A DNA stretch of 20,167 bases, from positions 1 to 20,167 of the forward strand of contig JBPCTD010000071.1 in the NCBI GenBank assembly GCA_051006515.1, read 5' to 3'. Made by a program: the position numbers and the translations under genes. The notes under the pieces are model-generated. The model was not told the DNA's origin and did not search any database. It saw only the letters and a list, made by a program, of their open reading frames with translations. This document shows, in pieces, positions 1 to 5,685 of this stretch (positions are counted from its first letter, which is position 1; each line of letters starts with the position of its first letter). This DNA is from ZLKRG08 sp051006515. GTDB lineage: Bacteria > Actinomycetota > Actinomycetes > Nanopelagicales > Nanopelagicaceae.

Positions 1-1
1 C

Positions 2-550
2 GAAGTTCGCGCGGAACTCTCAAAATATCCTGTTAAAACCAGGCTTTCATTGACCGGAACGCTGGTAGTAGCGCGCGATTTAGCGCATGCCAAAATTAAA
101 GAGTTGCTTGATTCAGGCAAAGAGATGCCAGATTATTTACAGAAGTACGCAGTCTATTACGCAGGACCTGCAAAGACTCCGACTGGTTATGCCTCTGGAT
201 CATTTGGACCAACGACAGCAGGTCGCATGGATTCGTATGTTGATTACTTCCAATCAAAGGGCGGATCGTTTGTGATGCTGGCAAAGGGCAATCGCTCAAA
301 GCAAGTAACTGAAGCATGTAAAAATAATGGCGGCTTCTACTTAGGTTCGATTGGTGGACCAGCTGCTCGCCTTGCTCAAGATTGCATTAAGAAAGTTGAA
401 GTAATTGATTTTGAAGAGTTAGGTATGGAAGCGGTTTGGAAGATCGAAGTTGAAGATTTTCCAGCGTTCATCGTCGTTGACGATAAAGGAAATGATTTCT
501 TTGCCGAAACAGCTAAACCGTTAAAGATTGGTAATCGGCCAGAGATTTAA
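2..550 (+). CDS. Class I fumarate hydratase, C-terminal part (5'-truncated by window edge)
   Basis: This is the C-terminal (beta, swivel) domain of a class I, [4Fe-4S]-dependent fumarase, which interconverts fumarate and malate in the TCA cycle in the cytoplasm. The reading frame is open from base 2, so the gene begins upstream of the window; a TTG at 50 is internal and not a start. Visible family signatures are TGTLVVARDLAHAKI, then YYAGPAKTPTGYASGSFGPT followed by TAGRMD, the stretch MLAKGNRSK, GGFYLGSIGGPAA, and the C-terminal ELGMEAVWKIEVEDFPAF. These match the FumA/FumB and tartrate dehydratase beta family closely. The Fe-S ligands and the alpha domain lie outside the window. The gene converges on the transglycosylase-like gene with only 9 bp between stop codons and no obvious terminator. 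Class I enzymes are typically oxygen-sensitive, which is notable next to a SURF1 gene. Assignment to the family is secure; fumarase rather than a related hydro-lyase is very likely. Confidence 0.95.
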   Translation, partial: EVRAELSKYPVKTRLSLTGTLVVARDLAHAKIKELLDSGKEMPDYLQKYAVYYAGPAKTPTGYASGSFGPTTAGRMDSYVDYFQSKGGSFVMLAKGNRSKQVTEACKNNGGFYLGSIGGPAARLAQDCIKKVEVIDFEELGMEAVWKIEVEDFPAFIVVDDKGNDFFAETAKPLKIGNRPEI

Positions 551-559
551 ATATTTAAA

Positions 560-1183
560 TTAGTAAGCACCGCGTGCGCTATGGCGTGCGAGCGCTCGGC
601 ATGGATTTTGGTAACGCTTATCGATGTAGTTAAGACCCCAACGAATCTGTGTCACTGGGTTGGTGCGCCAGTCAGAACCAATTGATTCCATTTTGATCGC
701 TGGGTAGGCCTGCGGAATTCCGTGAGCGCCGGAGCGATAGTTATGTGCTTTGTAATTCCAATGAGATTCGCGGGTCCAAAGTCTTACTAAGCATTGTTGG
801 TGAGTGGTATTCCAACGCTTGTATTCGGCGCGAATGATTCGAATCGCTACCTCTTGAGCTCCCTTTGGAGTTCTTGCCAATTCAATCTGGCGGGCGGCAA
901 AAGAAACTGCGCGAAGATCAATCGCGCTGACTTTGGTATTGAAATCGAAAGAGGCGTAAAGCGCTGCGACCTGTTTATCTGGGTTATCGCCCTCTTCGTG
1001 ATCGGCGGCGATAAGCGCGCTCTCCTTTTTGACATCCGGCAGCGTTAGCTGGGAGGTCATTGGAAACTCAAGTCCATAGGAACTTGGGGTGGCGCAGGAG
1101 ATAAAAATGAATGAAGCGACCAATAGCCAGGTTGCCCGAGCGCGACCTACAAGCGGTCGTCGAGTTAGCGCTTCAAATTTCAT
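560..1183 (-). CDS. Secreted lytic transglycosylase-like protein (SLT-type fold)
   Basis: Predicted exported peptidoglycan lytic transglycosylase of the actinobacterial SLT-like type, 207 aa. The N-terminus has an arginine-rich region (residues 8-16) and a hydrophobic stretch (about 18-30) ending in FISC, which could be a signal peptide or an imperfect lipobox at Cys30. A linker rich in polar residues precedes the catalytic domain from about 125. There RLWTRESHWNYKA carries the candidate catalytic Glu139, followed by SGAHGIPQAYP (the GIPQ variant of the GLMQ motif) and TQIRWGLNYIDKRYQNPC. Cys131 and Cys195 could form a disulfide. I chose ATG at 1183 over a TTG at 1189 because GAAAG lies 9 nt before the ATG. 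The C-terminal tail (RALARHSARGAY) resembles the usual CxAWxHSxxxGWY ending but is degenerate. It lies downstream of phoH, separated by about 170 bp that probably contain its own promoter. Substrate and physiological role are inferred from the family only. Confidence 0.8.
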   Translation of the reverse strand: MKFEALTRRPLVGRARATWLLVASFIFISCATPSSYGLEFPMTSQLTLPDVKKESALIAADHEEGDNPDKQVAALYASFDFNTKVSAIDLRAVSFAARQIELARTPKGAQEVAIRIIRAEYKRWNTTHQQCLVRLWTRESHWNYKAHNYRSGAHGIPQAYPAIKMESIGSDWRTNPVTQIRWGLNYIDKRYQNPCRALARHSARGAY

Positions 1184-1356
1184 AGGCAAAGGCTTTCAAT
1201 CACCCCCGACATCGGCAAATTCCGACCCGCACAGCTGTGGAAAAAACTTTCTCCACAGGTCATTCCTTAAGGGAAAACCGCAGGTCAGAACGGGGTATGT
1301 CCGATATGCACCACTTTGTCGGTGTGAGATTTTTAGGGTTACATCACACTAAATCG
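1184..1356 (-). promoter_or_regulatory. Intergenic leader between phoH and the transglycosylase gene, with several dyads
   Basis: This is the longest non-coding gap in the window. It holds a near-symmetric element CTGTGGA (1235-1241) / TCCACAG (1252-1258) flanking an A/T centre. Each half also reads as a one-mismatch DnaA-box-like 9-mer (TTTTCCACA on the minus strand, TTCTCCACA on the plus strand). Further upstream lie GTGTGA (1322-1327) / TCACAC (1344-1349), spaced by 16 nt, and a short CCGA/TCGG stem (1301-1322). No hairpin is followed by a U-run, so I do not call a terminator for phoH. A convincing -10/-35 pair was not found. Regulation of the cell-wall hydrolase gene from here is inference. 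Confidence 0.4.
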
Positions 1357-2679
1357 TTAAAGCGCGATTGGCCCTTCAAGTAGCTCCGTGACCAAAGCTG
1401 CGATCTGCGAGCGCTCGCTACGGGTCAAAGTCACGTGGGCAAAGAGCGGGTTGCCCTTTAAAGTCTCGACGACTGCAACCACACCATCATGGCGGCCGAC
1501 TCTTAAGTTATCGCGCTGGGCAACATCGTGGGTCAGAACCACCCTGGAGTTCTGGCCGATACGAGAAAGTACTGTCAGCAAGACTCCTCGTTCAAGGGAC
1601 TGCGCCTCATCGACGATCACGTAGGAATCATGGAGTGAGCGACCGCGGATATGGGTAAGCGGCAGAACTTCAATCAAGCCGCGGGCGATGATTTCATCGA
1701 TAACTGGCTGGCTAACTAGCGCGCCTAAAGTATCGAAGACCGCCTGAGCCCAAGGAGACATCTTCTCCCCTTCGCTACCTGGCAGATATCCAAGTTCTTG
1801 TCCGCCAACTGGATAGAGCGGACGGAAGATCACAACTTTTTTATGTTGGCGCCGTTCCATTACTGCTTCAAGTCCGGCTGCAAGTGCCAATGCAGATTTG
1901 CCAGTGCCAGCGCGACCACCTAAAGAGATGATTCCAATTTCCGGATCCAAAAGTAAATCAAGTGCGACGCGTTGTTCGGCGCTTCTGCCATGCAAACCAA
2001 ATGCAGTGCGATCGCCACGAACTAATTGCAATTCTCCGCTAGAAGTAATTCTGGCAAGTGCGCTTCCTTTTTCAGAGTGCAGTACCACGCCAGTATTTAC
2101 TGGAAGTTTTTCAGGGAATTCATGATGAGTGCGATCATGGGCATAAAGTTCATCGATAACTTTTCCTGGGACTGTTGCTTCTGTCATTCCAGTCCAACCA
2201 GAAGTCAATACCAGTTCGGCACGATACTCTTCGGCCTCAACGCCAACTGATGATGCTTTTACTCGAAGCGGTAAATCTTTAGTCACTAATACAACATCTT
2301 TGCCATCTGCCATTAAATTTTTAGCGATAGCTAAAATTCTAGAATCGTTGGTGCCATCTCGTAAGAATCCTTGAGGCAGCGAACTTAAATCTGTGTGGTT
2401 TAATTCAACAGATAAAGTGCCACCTTCTTTGGTGATTGGAATTGATTGATCTAATCGACCATTAGAAATTCGAAGTTCATCTAAAAATCTAAGTGCACCG
2501 CGTGCGAAGAAACCTAATTCGGGATGATCTCGTTTGGTTTCCAACTCGCCGATAACTGCAATTGGAATAACAACTTCATGTTCGGCAAAACGTTTGAGAG
2601 CTTGGGGGTCCGCCAGCAATACGCTGGTATCTAATACGTAGGTCTTTTTGAATTTCCGCTTTGACTTAGATTCAGACAA
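1357..2679 (-). CDS. PIN-PhoH family ATPase/ribonuclease (PhoH2-like)
   Basis: A cytoplasmic two-domain protein of 440 aa. The N-terminal PIN nuclease domain (about 12-150) has YVLDTSVLL with Asp17, a second acidic residue near Glu45 (VIGELET), NDSRIL with Asp112, and VLVTKDLPLR with Asp135. The C-terminal PhoH/RecD-like ATPase domain (about 230-435) has Walker A GRAGTGKS (255-262) and Walker B YVIVDEAQ (353-360). Family knowledge: PhoH2 proteins in mycobacteria couple ATP-dependent RNA unwinding to PIN ribonuclease activity, sometimes as part of a toxin-antitoxin pair. No small antitoxin ORF precedes this gene; the upstream neighbour is uppS, 105 bp away. The only start in the open frame ahead of the PIN domain is TTG at 2679, preceded closely by GAGCAGGG; an in-frame TAA lies 15 nt upstream of it. 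Product family is certain; the RNA substrate is not known. Confidence 0.93.
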   Translation of the reverse strand: MSESKSKRKFKKTYVLDTSVLLADPQALKRFAEHEVVIPIAVIGELETKRDHPELGFFARGALRFLDELRISNGRLDQSIPITKEGGTLSVELNHTDLSSLPQGFLRDGTNDSRILAIAKNLMADGKDVVLVTKDLPLRVKASSVGVEAEEYRAELVLTSGWTGMTEATVPGKVIDELYAHDRTHHEFPEKLPVNTGVVLHSEKGSALARITSSGELQLVRGDRTAFGLHGRSAEQRVALDLLLDPEIGIISLGGRAGTGKSALALAAGLEAVMERRQHKKVVIFRPLYPVGGQELGYLPGSEGEKMSPWAQAVFDTLGALVSQPVIDEIIARGLIEVLPLTHIRGRSLHDSYVIVDEAQSLERGVLLTVLSRIGQNSRVVLTHDVAQRDNLRVGRHDGVVAVVETLKGNPLFAHVTLTRSERSQIAALVTELLEGPIAL

Positions 2680-2784
2680 ACCCTGCTCGATTCTTTAGTT
2701 GTAACGAGAACGGGGAAAGCAGGTAAAAAGTTACGCTGAGGTTTAGACATTTCGGGCACGACACGCCCCAACGCGTGGTGAAAT
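2680..2784 (-). promoter_or_regulatory. uppS-phoH gap: candidate phoH promoter and competing hairpins
   Basis: Reading the minus strand, a possible -35 TTTACC (2727-2722) and -10 TACAAC (2703-2698), separated by 18 nt, would start transcription about 12 nt before the phoH TTG. Nearer the uppS stop are two mutually exclusive GC-rich stems: CACGC/GCGTG (between 2777 and 2762) and GGGC/GCCC (between 2768 and 2754), which share bases 2765-2766. Neither is followed by a U-run, so neither is a standard terminator. The promoter match is only moderate and the hairpins are short. Confidence 0.3.
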
Positions 2785-3561
2785 CTAGCTGCCGAATCTG
2801 CGCTGACGTTGGGCGTAGGCCCTAAGCGCGCGTAGGAAATCGACGCGACGAAAATCTGGCCAGAAGGCTTCGCAGAAGTAGAACTCAGAGTGGGTGGATT
2901 GCCAGAGTAGAAATCCACCCAAGCGCTGCTCGCCTGAGGTACGAATCAATAAATCTGGATCGGGTTGGCCAGCGGTGTAAAGAAATTTTGAAATTACTTC
3001 ATCATTTAAATCAGCGGCAGCTTGTTCAATTGAAGCGCCTTTTTCGTGTTCAGAATGTAAATAAGACTTAATGGCATCAACGATTTCGCGGCGGCCGCCA
3101 TAACCGATCGCCACATTTACATCCATTCCAGATGTGGTAATTGCTGGCAACTTTTTAAATTGTTCTGACATCCAATCTGGCAATACATCGAGTGCGCCTA
3201 CTACCTTCACGCTCCAGCGTTTAGTTTGACGCAGTTCTTCAACTAGGTTGGCAATAATTTTTAGTAGCTCTTCTAGCTCTTCTGCGCTTCGCTTAAAGTT
3301 ATCAGTAGATAGCAACCAGATTGTTACGATTTTTACTTCAGCGACTTCACACCATTTCAGGAATTCCAGAATTTTATCTGCACCAGCCTGATGGCCAATT
3401 TTTGTATCAATTGTCTTCTCTTTAGCCCATCTGCGATTTCCATCGACAATGATCCCGATGTGATGCGGGGTCTTTGAATAATCGAGCTTACGAAGTAAAC
3501 GCTTCTCATACCAAGGGTAAATCAGACCCTTGATTGCGTTCTTTAGAAACTTGAAATTCAA
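2785..3561 (-). CDS. uppS: Cis-prenyl transferase, UppS family (short-chain Rv1086-like type)
   Basis: A 258-aa polyprenyl diphosphate synthase that condenses isopentenyl diphosphate in cis onto an allylic primer to build isoprenoid lipid carriers for cell-wall synthesis, acting at the membrane surface. The signature HIGIIVDGNRRWAK has the catalytic Asp40; LLSTDNFKRS, GYGGRREIVDA (153-163), QPDPDLLIRTSGEQR (199-213) and FLLWQSTHSEFYF follow. The DGNRRW form and the LLWQSTHSE / FRRVDFLRALR stretches look closer to M. tuberculosis Rv1086 (Z,E-farnesyl diphosphate synthase) than to the long-chain Rv2361c enzyme, as recalled from those sequences. Product chain length is therefore uncertain. The TTG start at 3561 immediately follows the stop of the DUF3817 gene in the same frame (TAG then TTG), with AAGAAG about 10 nt upstream. 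This suggests termination-reinitiation coupling. It forms the tail of the SURF1-DUF3817-uppS group. Confidence 0.93.
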   Translation of the reverse strand: MNFKFLKNAIKGLIYPWYEKRLLRKLDYSKTPHHIGIIVDGNRRWAKEKTIDTKIGHQAGADKILEFLKWCEVAEVKIVTIWLLSTDNFKRSAEELEELLKIIANLVEELRQTKRWSVKVVGALDVLPDWMSEQFKKLPAITTSGMDVNVAIGYGGRREIVDAIKSYLHSEHEKGASIEQAAADLNDEVISKFLYTAGQPDPDLLIRTSGEQRLGGFLLWQSTHSEFYFCEAFWPDFRRVDFLRALRAYAQRQRRFGS

Positions 3562-3864
3562 CTAACGATACTTCTTTACTACATACCGTTCTGCCCAAAT
3601 CGAGGCAATCGGTAGCGTACCCGCAAGAATCAAACCCAATATATGGCTAGTTTTCCAGCGTTTAGCTACCGCAAATTGAATCGAAAAGAGCACATAGATT
3701 GGATATAGATATCCGTGAACAATCGGAATCCAGATTGTTGATTGATGTAAGTTTTCATTGTCTAGCAAATATTTTGCTGGCATATACACAAACCAGAGCA
3801 ACAGCGACATTACACCGGCGACTAGCGCCATAAAGCGGAATCTACCTAGAAGATCAAATTTCAC
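3562..3864 (-). CDS. DUF3817 family integral membrane protein
   Basis: A 100-aa membrane protein of an uncharacterised actinobacterial family (DUF3817). Three hydrophobic segments are visible: about 10-32 (FMALVAGVMSLLLWFVYMP), 47-65 (PIVHGYLYPIYVLFSIQFA), and 73-90 (SHILGLILAGTLPIASIW). Family landmarks are the N-terminal GRFRFMALVAGV, PAKYLL in the first loop, the HGYLYPIY segment, and the AGTLPIASIWAER ending with basic residues at the C-terminus. It starts with GTG, overlapping the SURF1 TGA by 4 nt (GTGA), and ends directly against the uppS TTG, so it is surely co-translated with both. Its function is unknown. The position between a cytochrome oxidase assembly factor and a prenyl transferase hints at a membrane role but proves nothing. 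Confidence 0.85.
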   Translation of the reverse strand: MKFDLLGRFRFMALVAGVMSLLLWFVYMPAKYLLDNENLHQSTIWIPIVHGYLYPIYVLFSIQFAVAKRWKTSHILGLILAGTLPIASIWAERYVVKKYR

Positions 3865-4523
3865 AGCGCTACTTTATCTCTTTCCGACTTTTTTTCAGTT
3901 CTACGCTGATAGATCATCAAGAAAATTGCAGTTACCGCAAAAAGGGACCAGATGACGACATATGAAATATGTTGCCAGTAGTAACCCGGTACCTTCTTAA
4001 ATTCAAATGGCACCGGAATAAAACCTGAAGATGGATCTTCGCTGATTGCTTGAATATATGGTGCATAAAGAGGCAATTCAGTTTTAGTTACAAATAGAGC
4101 GCTATCAACTCTACTTATTTGTTTGCCGATATTTTCAGCGGCATCTCTGCTTTGTTGTGGCAAAAGATAGCCAATTACATTTACTTCACGATTAGAAATC
4201 GGTGCTTTCATTTTGTAACCACGCACTACCAAAATCATCGCGTTATCTCTGGTTTGAAAAAGACCAACGCTCCAGCTACGACCACCTTCTTGATTGGGTA
4301 GAGTCCAATTGCTCACAAAATTTCCAGAGACTGAAACTTTGCGGCCAACTTGCTCATCAGTAATTGACTTAGCCGGAGCAGTTAATGAATCCAGTGGCAC
4401 AACAGTTGGATCAATCTTTGGTGGATTTTTTACATCTTCTGCGCGATTCCATTGCCAATTAGCAAGTGAAAGGAAGATTGCCACCAATAGTGCAGTCGCC
4501 ATCCACTGCCAGAATCGCTTCAT
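3861..4523 (-). CDS. SURF1 family cytochrome oxidase assembly protein
   Basis: A 220-aa SURF1-family membrane protein, expected to assist heme insertion and assembly of aa3-type cytochrome c oxidase. It has the classical two-helix layout: helix 1 at about 7-24, running into the family motif NWQWNRAEDVKNPP, a large extracytoplasmic domain (about 30-185), and helix 2 at about 187-205 after the YYWQHISYVVIWSLFA motif. The domain contains VSVSGNF, PNQEGGRSWSVGLFQT, ILVVRGY, and VNVIGYLLP, all in the usual order. The C-terminus is basic and cytoplasmic. ATG at 4523 is a clear start although its upstream sequence is a T-run with no good Shine-Dalgarno, so translation may depend on the 43-aa gene ending 10 nt before it. 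It implies aerobic respiration; oxidase subunits are not in the window. Confidence 0.93.
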   Translation of the reverse strand: MKRFWQWMATALLVAIFLSLANWQWNRAEDVKNPPKIDPTVVPLDSLTAPAKSITDEQVGRKVSVSGNFVSNWTLPNQEGGRSWSVGLFQTRDNAMILVVRGYKMKAPISNREVNVIGYLLPQQSRDAAENIGKQISRVDSALFVTKTELPLYAPYIQAISEDPSSGFIPVPFEFKKVPGYYWQHISYVVIWSLFAVTAIFLMIYQRRTEKKSERDKVAL

Positions 4524-4533
4524 TTAAAAAAAT

Positions 4534-4665
4534 TTACTGATCTTCAGAATCTTTGCGCACGTTTGTTAAGCGCTTATAGAAACTACGAAGCAGGAAAACC
4601 ACTGAAAGTGTTAGCGCAATCATGGTTAATGAACCTGCAACGCCCATATCAAAGCTTGTCCTCAT
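4534..4665 (-). CDS. 43-aa predicted single-pass membrane protein
   Basis: A short open frame (43 codons plus TAA) occupies almost all of the gap between SURF1 and the divergent DUF4307 gene. The predicted protein begins MRTSFDMGVAGSLT, has one hydrophobic segment MIALTLSVVFLLRSF (about 15-29), and ends in a basic/acidic tail YKRLTNVRKDSEDQ, which is the pattern of a small membrane protein with the C-terminus in the cytoplasm. ATG at 4665 lies 6 nt downstream of a TATTCT -10-like hexamer, fitting a leaderless start. An alternative ATG at 4647 has GAGGA 11 nt upstream, giving a 37-aa product. The stop is 10 nt before the SURF1 start, so it would lead that operon. I do not recognise a family. 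The coherent hydropathy, the packing, and the promoter argue that it is real. Confidence 0.6.
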   Translation of the reverse strand: MRTSFDMGVAGSLTMIALTLSVVFLLRSFYKRLTNVRKDSEDQ

Positions 4666-4683
4666 AGTGAGAGAATACCGCTT
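4666..4683. promoter_or_regulatory. Overlapping divergent leaderless promoter elements
   Basis: The 18-bp gap between the minus-strand ATG (4665) and the plus-strand GTG (4684) contains AGAATA at 4672-4677. On the minus strand this is TATTCT, a TANNNT -10 hexamer ending 6 nt before the ATG. On the plus strand GAGAAT (4671-4676) lies 7 nt before the GTG. Both genes lack a Shine-Dalgarno sequence at these starts, so leaderless transcription in both directions is the simplest reading. The -35 elements would fall inside the opposite gene and are not obvious. Confidence 0.45.
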
Positions 4684-5097
4684 GTGAACCGGGATGATAA
4701 ATCTGAAGAGCTTTTAGACATGGATGACCGCTATGGTCGTAAACCCACTACTGGCAAATTCGTTGGCAAAGCATTTATAGTCACTTTGGTTTTAGCGCTA
4801 TTTGCTTGGTTACTTTGGGCTGCTAACTTTCACTCTGATCCTGCTGTTAGAGTAAATTTAATTTCATTTAAGGCTGTCAATGAAAAATCGATAGGTATCA
4901 ATTTCCAAGTGATTCGTCGTGATCCTGCAAATGAAGTTGAGTGCAGATTAATTGCAGTGGATATCGATAAGTACATCGTAGGCGAACAAACTGTGCGGGT
5001 CCCAGCAGGTAAAAAGAACGAGAAGATAAGCGCAGTAATCCCTACTCGTTCGCTATCTGTATCCGCTTCGGTTTCCCGTTGCGTTGTAACAAGTTAA
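4684..5097 (+). CDS. DUF4307 family membrane-anchored protein
   Basis: A 137-aa protein of the actinobacterial DUF4307 family. The N-terminal 25 residues are charged and include the family signature DMDDRYGRKP (about 12-21). One transmembrane helix follows at about 30-48, and then an extracytoplasmic, beta-rich domain of about 85 residues (VNLISFKAVNEKSIGINFQV, then VIRRDPANEVECRLIAVD). Two cysteines, at 87 and 133 (VECRL and SRCVV), are well placed for a disulfide outside the cell. GTG at 4684 is the only sensible start and appears leaderless. It lies 13 nt upstream of greA; a DUF4307 gene next to greA is a recurrent actinobacterial arrangement (Rv1081c-Rv1080c in M. tuberculosis, from memory). 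Function is unknown. Confidence 0.85.
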   Translation: MNRDDKSEELLDMDDRYGRKPTTGKFVGKAFIVTLVLALFAWLLWAANFHSDPAVRVNLISFKAVNEKSIGINFQVIRRDPANEVECRLIAVDIDKYIVGEQTVRVPAGKKNEKISAVIPTRSLSVSASVSRCVVTS

Positions 5098-5110
5098 ACT
5101 TCATCCTCTT
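5095..5110 (+). promoter_or_regulatory. Possible greA -10 element overlapping the DUF4307 stop
   Basis: TAAACT (5095-5100) fits TANNNT and begins with the DUF4307 stop codon. It would place a transcription start only a few bases before the greA ATG at 5111. The 13 nt between the genes have no Shine-Dalgarno sequence. greA could equally be read from the DUF4307 transcript. Confidence 0.25.
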
Positions 5111-5584
5111 ATGACACAGACTTGGTTAACTCAGGAAGCTGCAGATCGACTTGCAGCGGAGCTGGCAGAGCTCGAAGGTCCGCGTCGCGCTGAAATCGTA
5201 AAGAAGATTGAATCAGCACGCGCTGAAGGTGACTTGAAAGAAAATGGCGGCTACCACGCAGCTCGTGAAGAGCAAGGCAAGAATGAAGCGCGCATCAAAC
5301 AGTTAAAACATATGTTGGAGCATGCAGTAATTGGTGCACCACCTGTAGGTGAAGCTGGCGTAGTTGGCCCAGGGATGATTGTCACAGTTGATTTTGCAGG
5401 CGATGAAATGAAATTTCTTTTAGGTTCACGCGAAATTTCTTCTGGCGATTTAGATGTCTACTCTGAGAAATCTCCACTTGGTAGCGCAGTTAATGGCAAG
5501 AAAGTTGGCGAAACTGTGGCGTACACCGCACCTAATGGGAAAACTTTCCAAGTAGCGATACTTGAAGCAAATCCATTCGCTTAA
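5111..5584 (+). CDS. greA: Transcription elongation factor GreA
   Basis: A 157-aa GreA, which rescues backtracked RNA polymerase by stimulating cleavage of the nascent RNA through the secondary channel. The N-terminal coiled-coil hairpin covers about residues 6-75, with the acidic tip at AEGDLKENGGYHAAREEQG; Asp41 and Glu44 are the counterparts of the catalytic tip residues. The C-terminal FKBP-like domain (about 80-157) includes VVGPGMIVTVDF, LLGSREI, and SPLGSAVNGKKVGETVAYTA, the usual GreA order. Length and start agree with the family. It follows DUF4307 and is followed by a 100-bp gap before the first MFS gene, with no clear intrinsic terminator. Confidence 0.97.
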   Translation: MTQTWLTQEAADRLAAELAELEGPRRAEIVKKIESARAEGDLKENGGYHAAREEQGKNEARIKQLKHMLEHAVIGAPPVGEAGVVGPGMIVTVDFAGDEMKFLLGSREISSGDLDVYSEKSPLGSAVNGKKVGETVAYTAPNGKTFQVAILEANPFA

Positions 5585-5664
5585 TCACAAATTTGATGTT
5601 CCGCTAAACATTAAAAGTAAATTCTCAGGCTTTAAGCGCTGCAAGTATTAGTGAATCACGCGTC

Positions 5665-5685
5665 TAAGGGATAACCTACCCCTTA
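5665..5685 (+). promoter_or_regulatory. Leaderless promoter with embedded dyad before the first MFS gene
   Basis: TAACCT (5672-5677) is a TANNNT -10 element ending 7 nt before the ATG at 5685, so transcription probably starts at or next to the A of the start codon; there is no Shine-Dalgarno. An inverted repeat TAAGGG (5665-5670) / CCCTTA (5680-5685) encloses this -10 with a 9-nt spacer, so a bound dimeric repressor would block the promoter. No regulator gene is adjacent. Operator function is inference. Confidence 0.4.

Noticed and set aside
1235..1258. Intrinsic terminator for phoH
   Set aside because: The dyad can form a stem, but no U-run follows on the minus strand.
1235..1258. Replication origin signal from DnaA-box-like sequences
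   Set aside because: Only two imperfect boxes are present and the neighbours (phoH, transglycosylase, fumarase) are not an origin context.
1184..1356. c-di-AMP (ydaO-type) riboswitch before the cell-wall hydrolase gene
   Set aside because: Such riboswitches often precede actinobacterial wall hydrolases, and a GGGGGTGATT stretch is present, but I could not place the remaining conserved ydaO blocks in order.
1357..2679. PhoH2 toxin-antitoxin module
   Set aside because: No small antitoxin-like ORF overlaps or precedes the gene; the upstream gap is 105 bp and holds no credible ORF.
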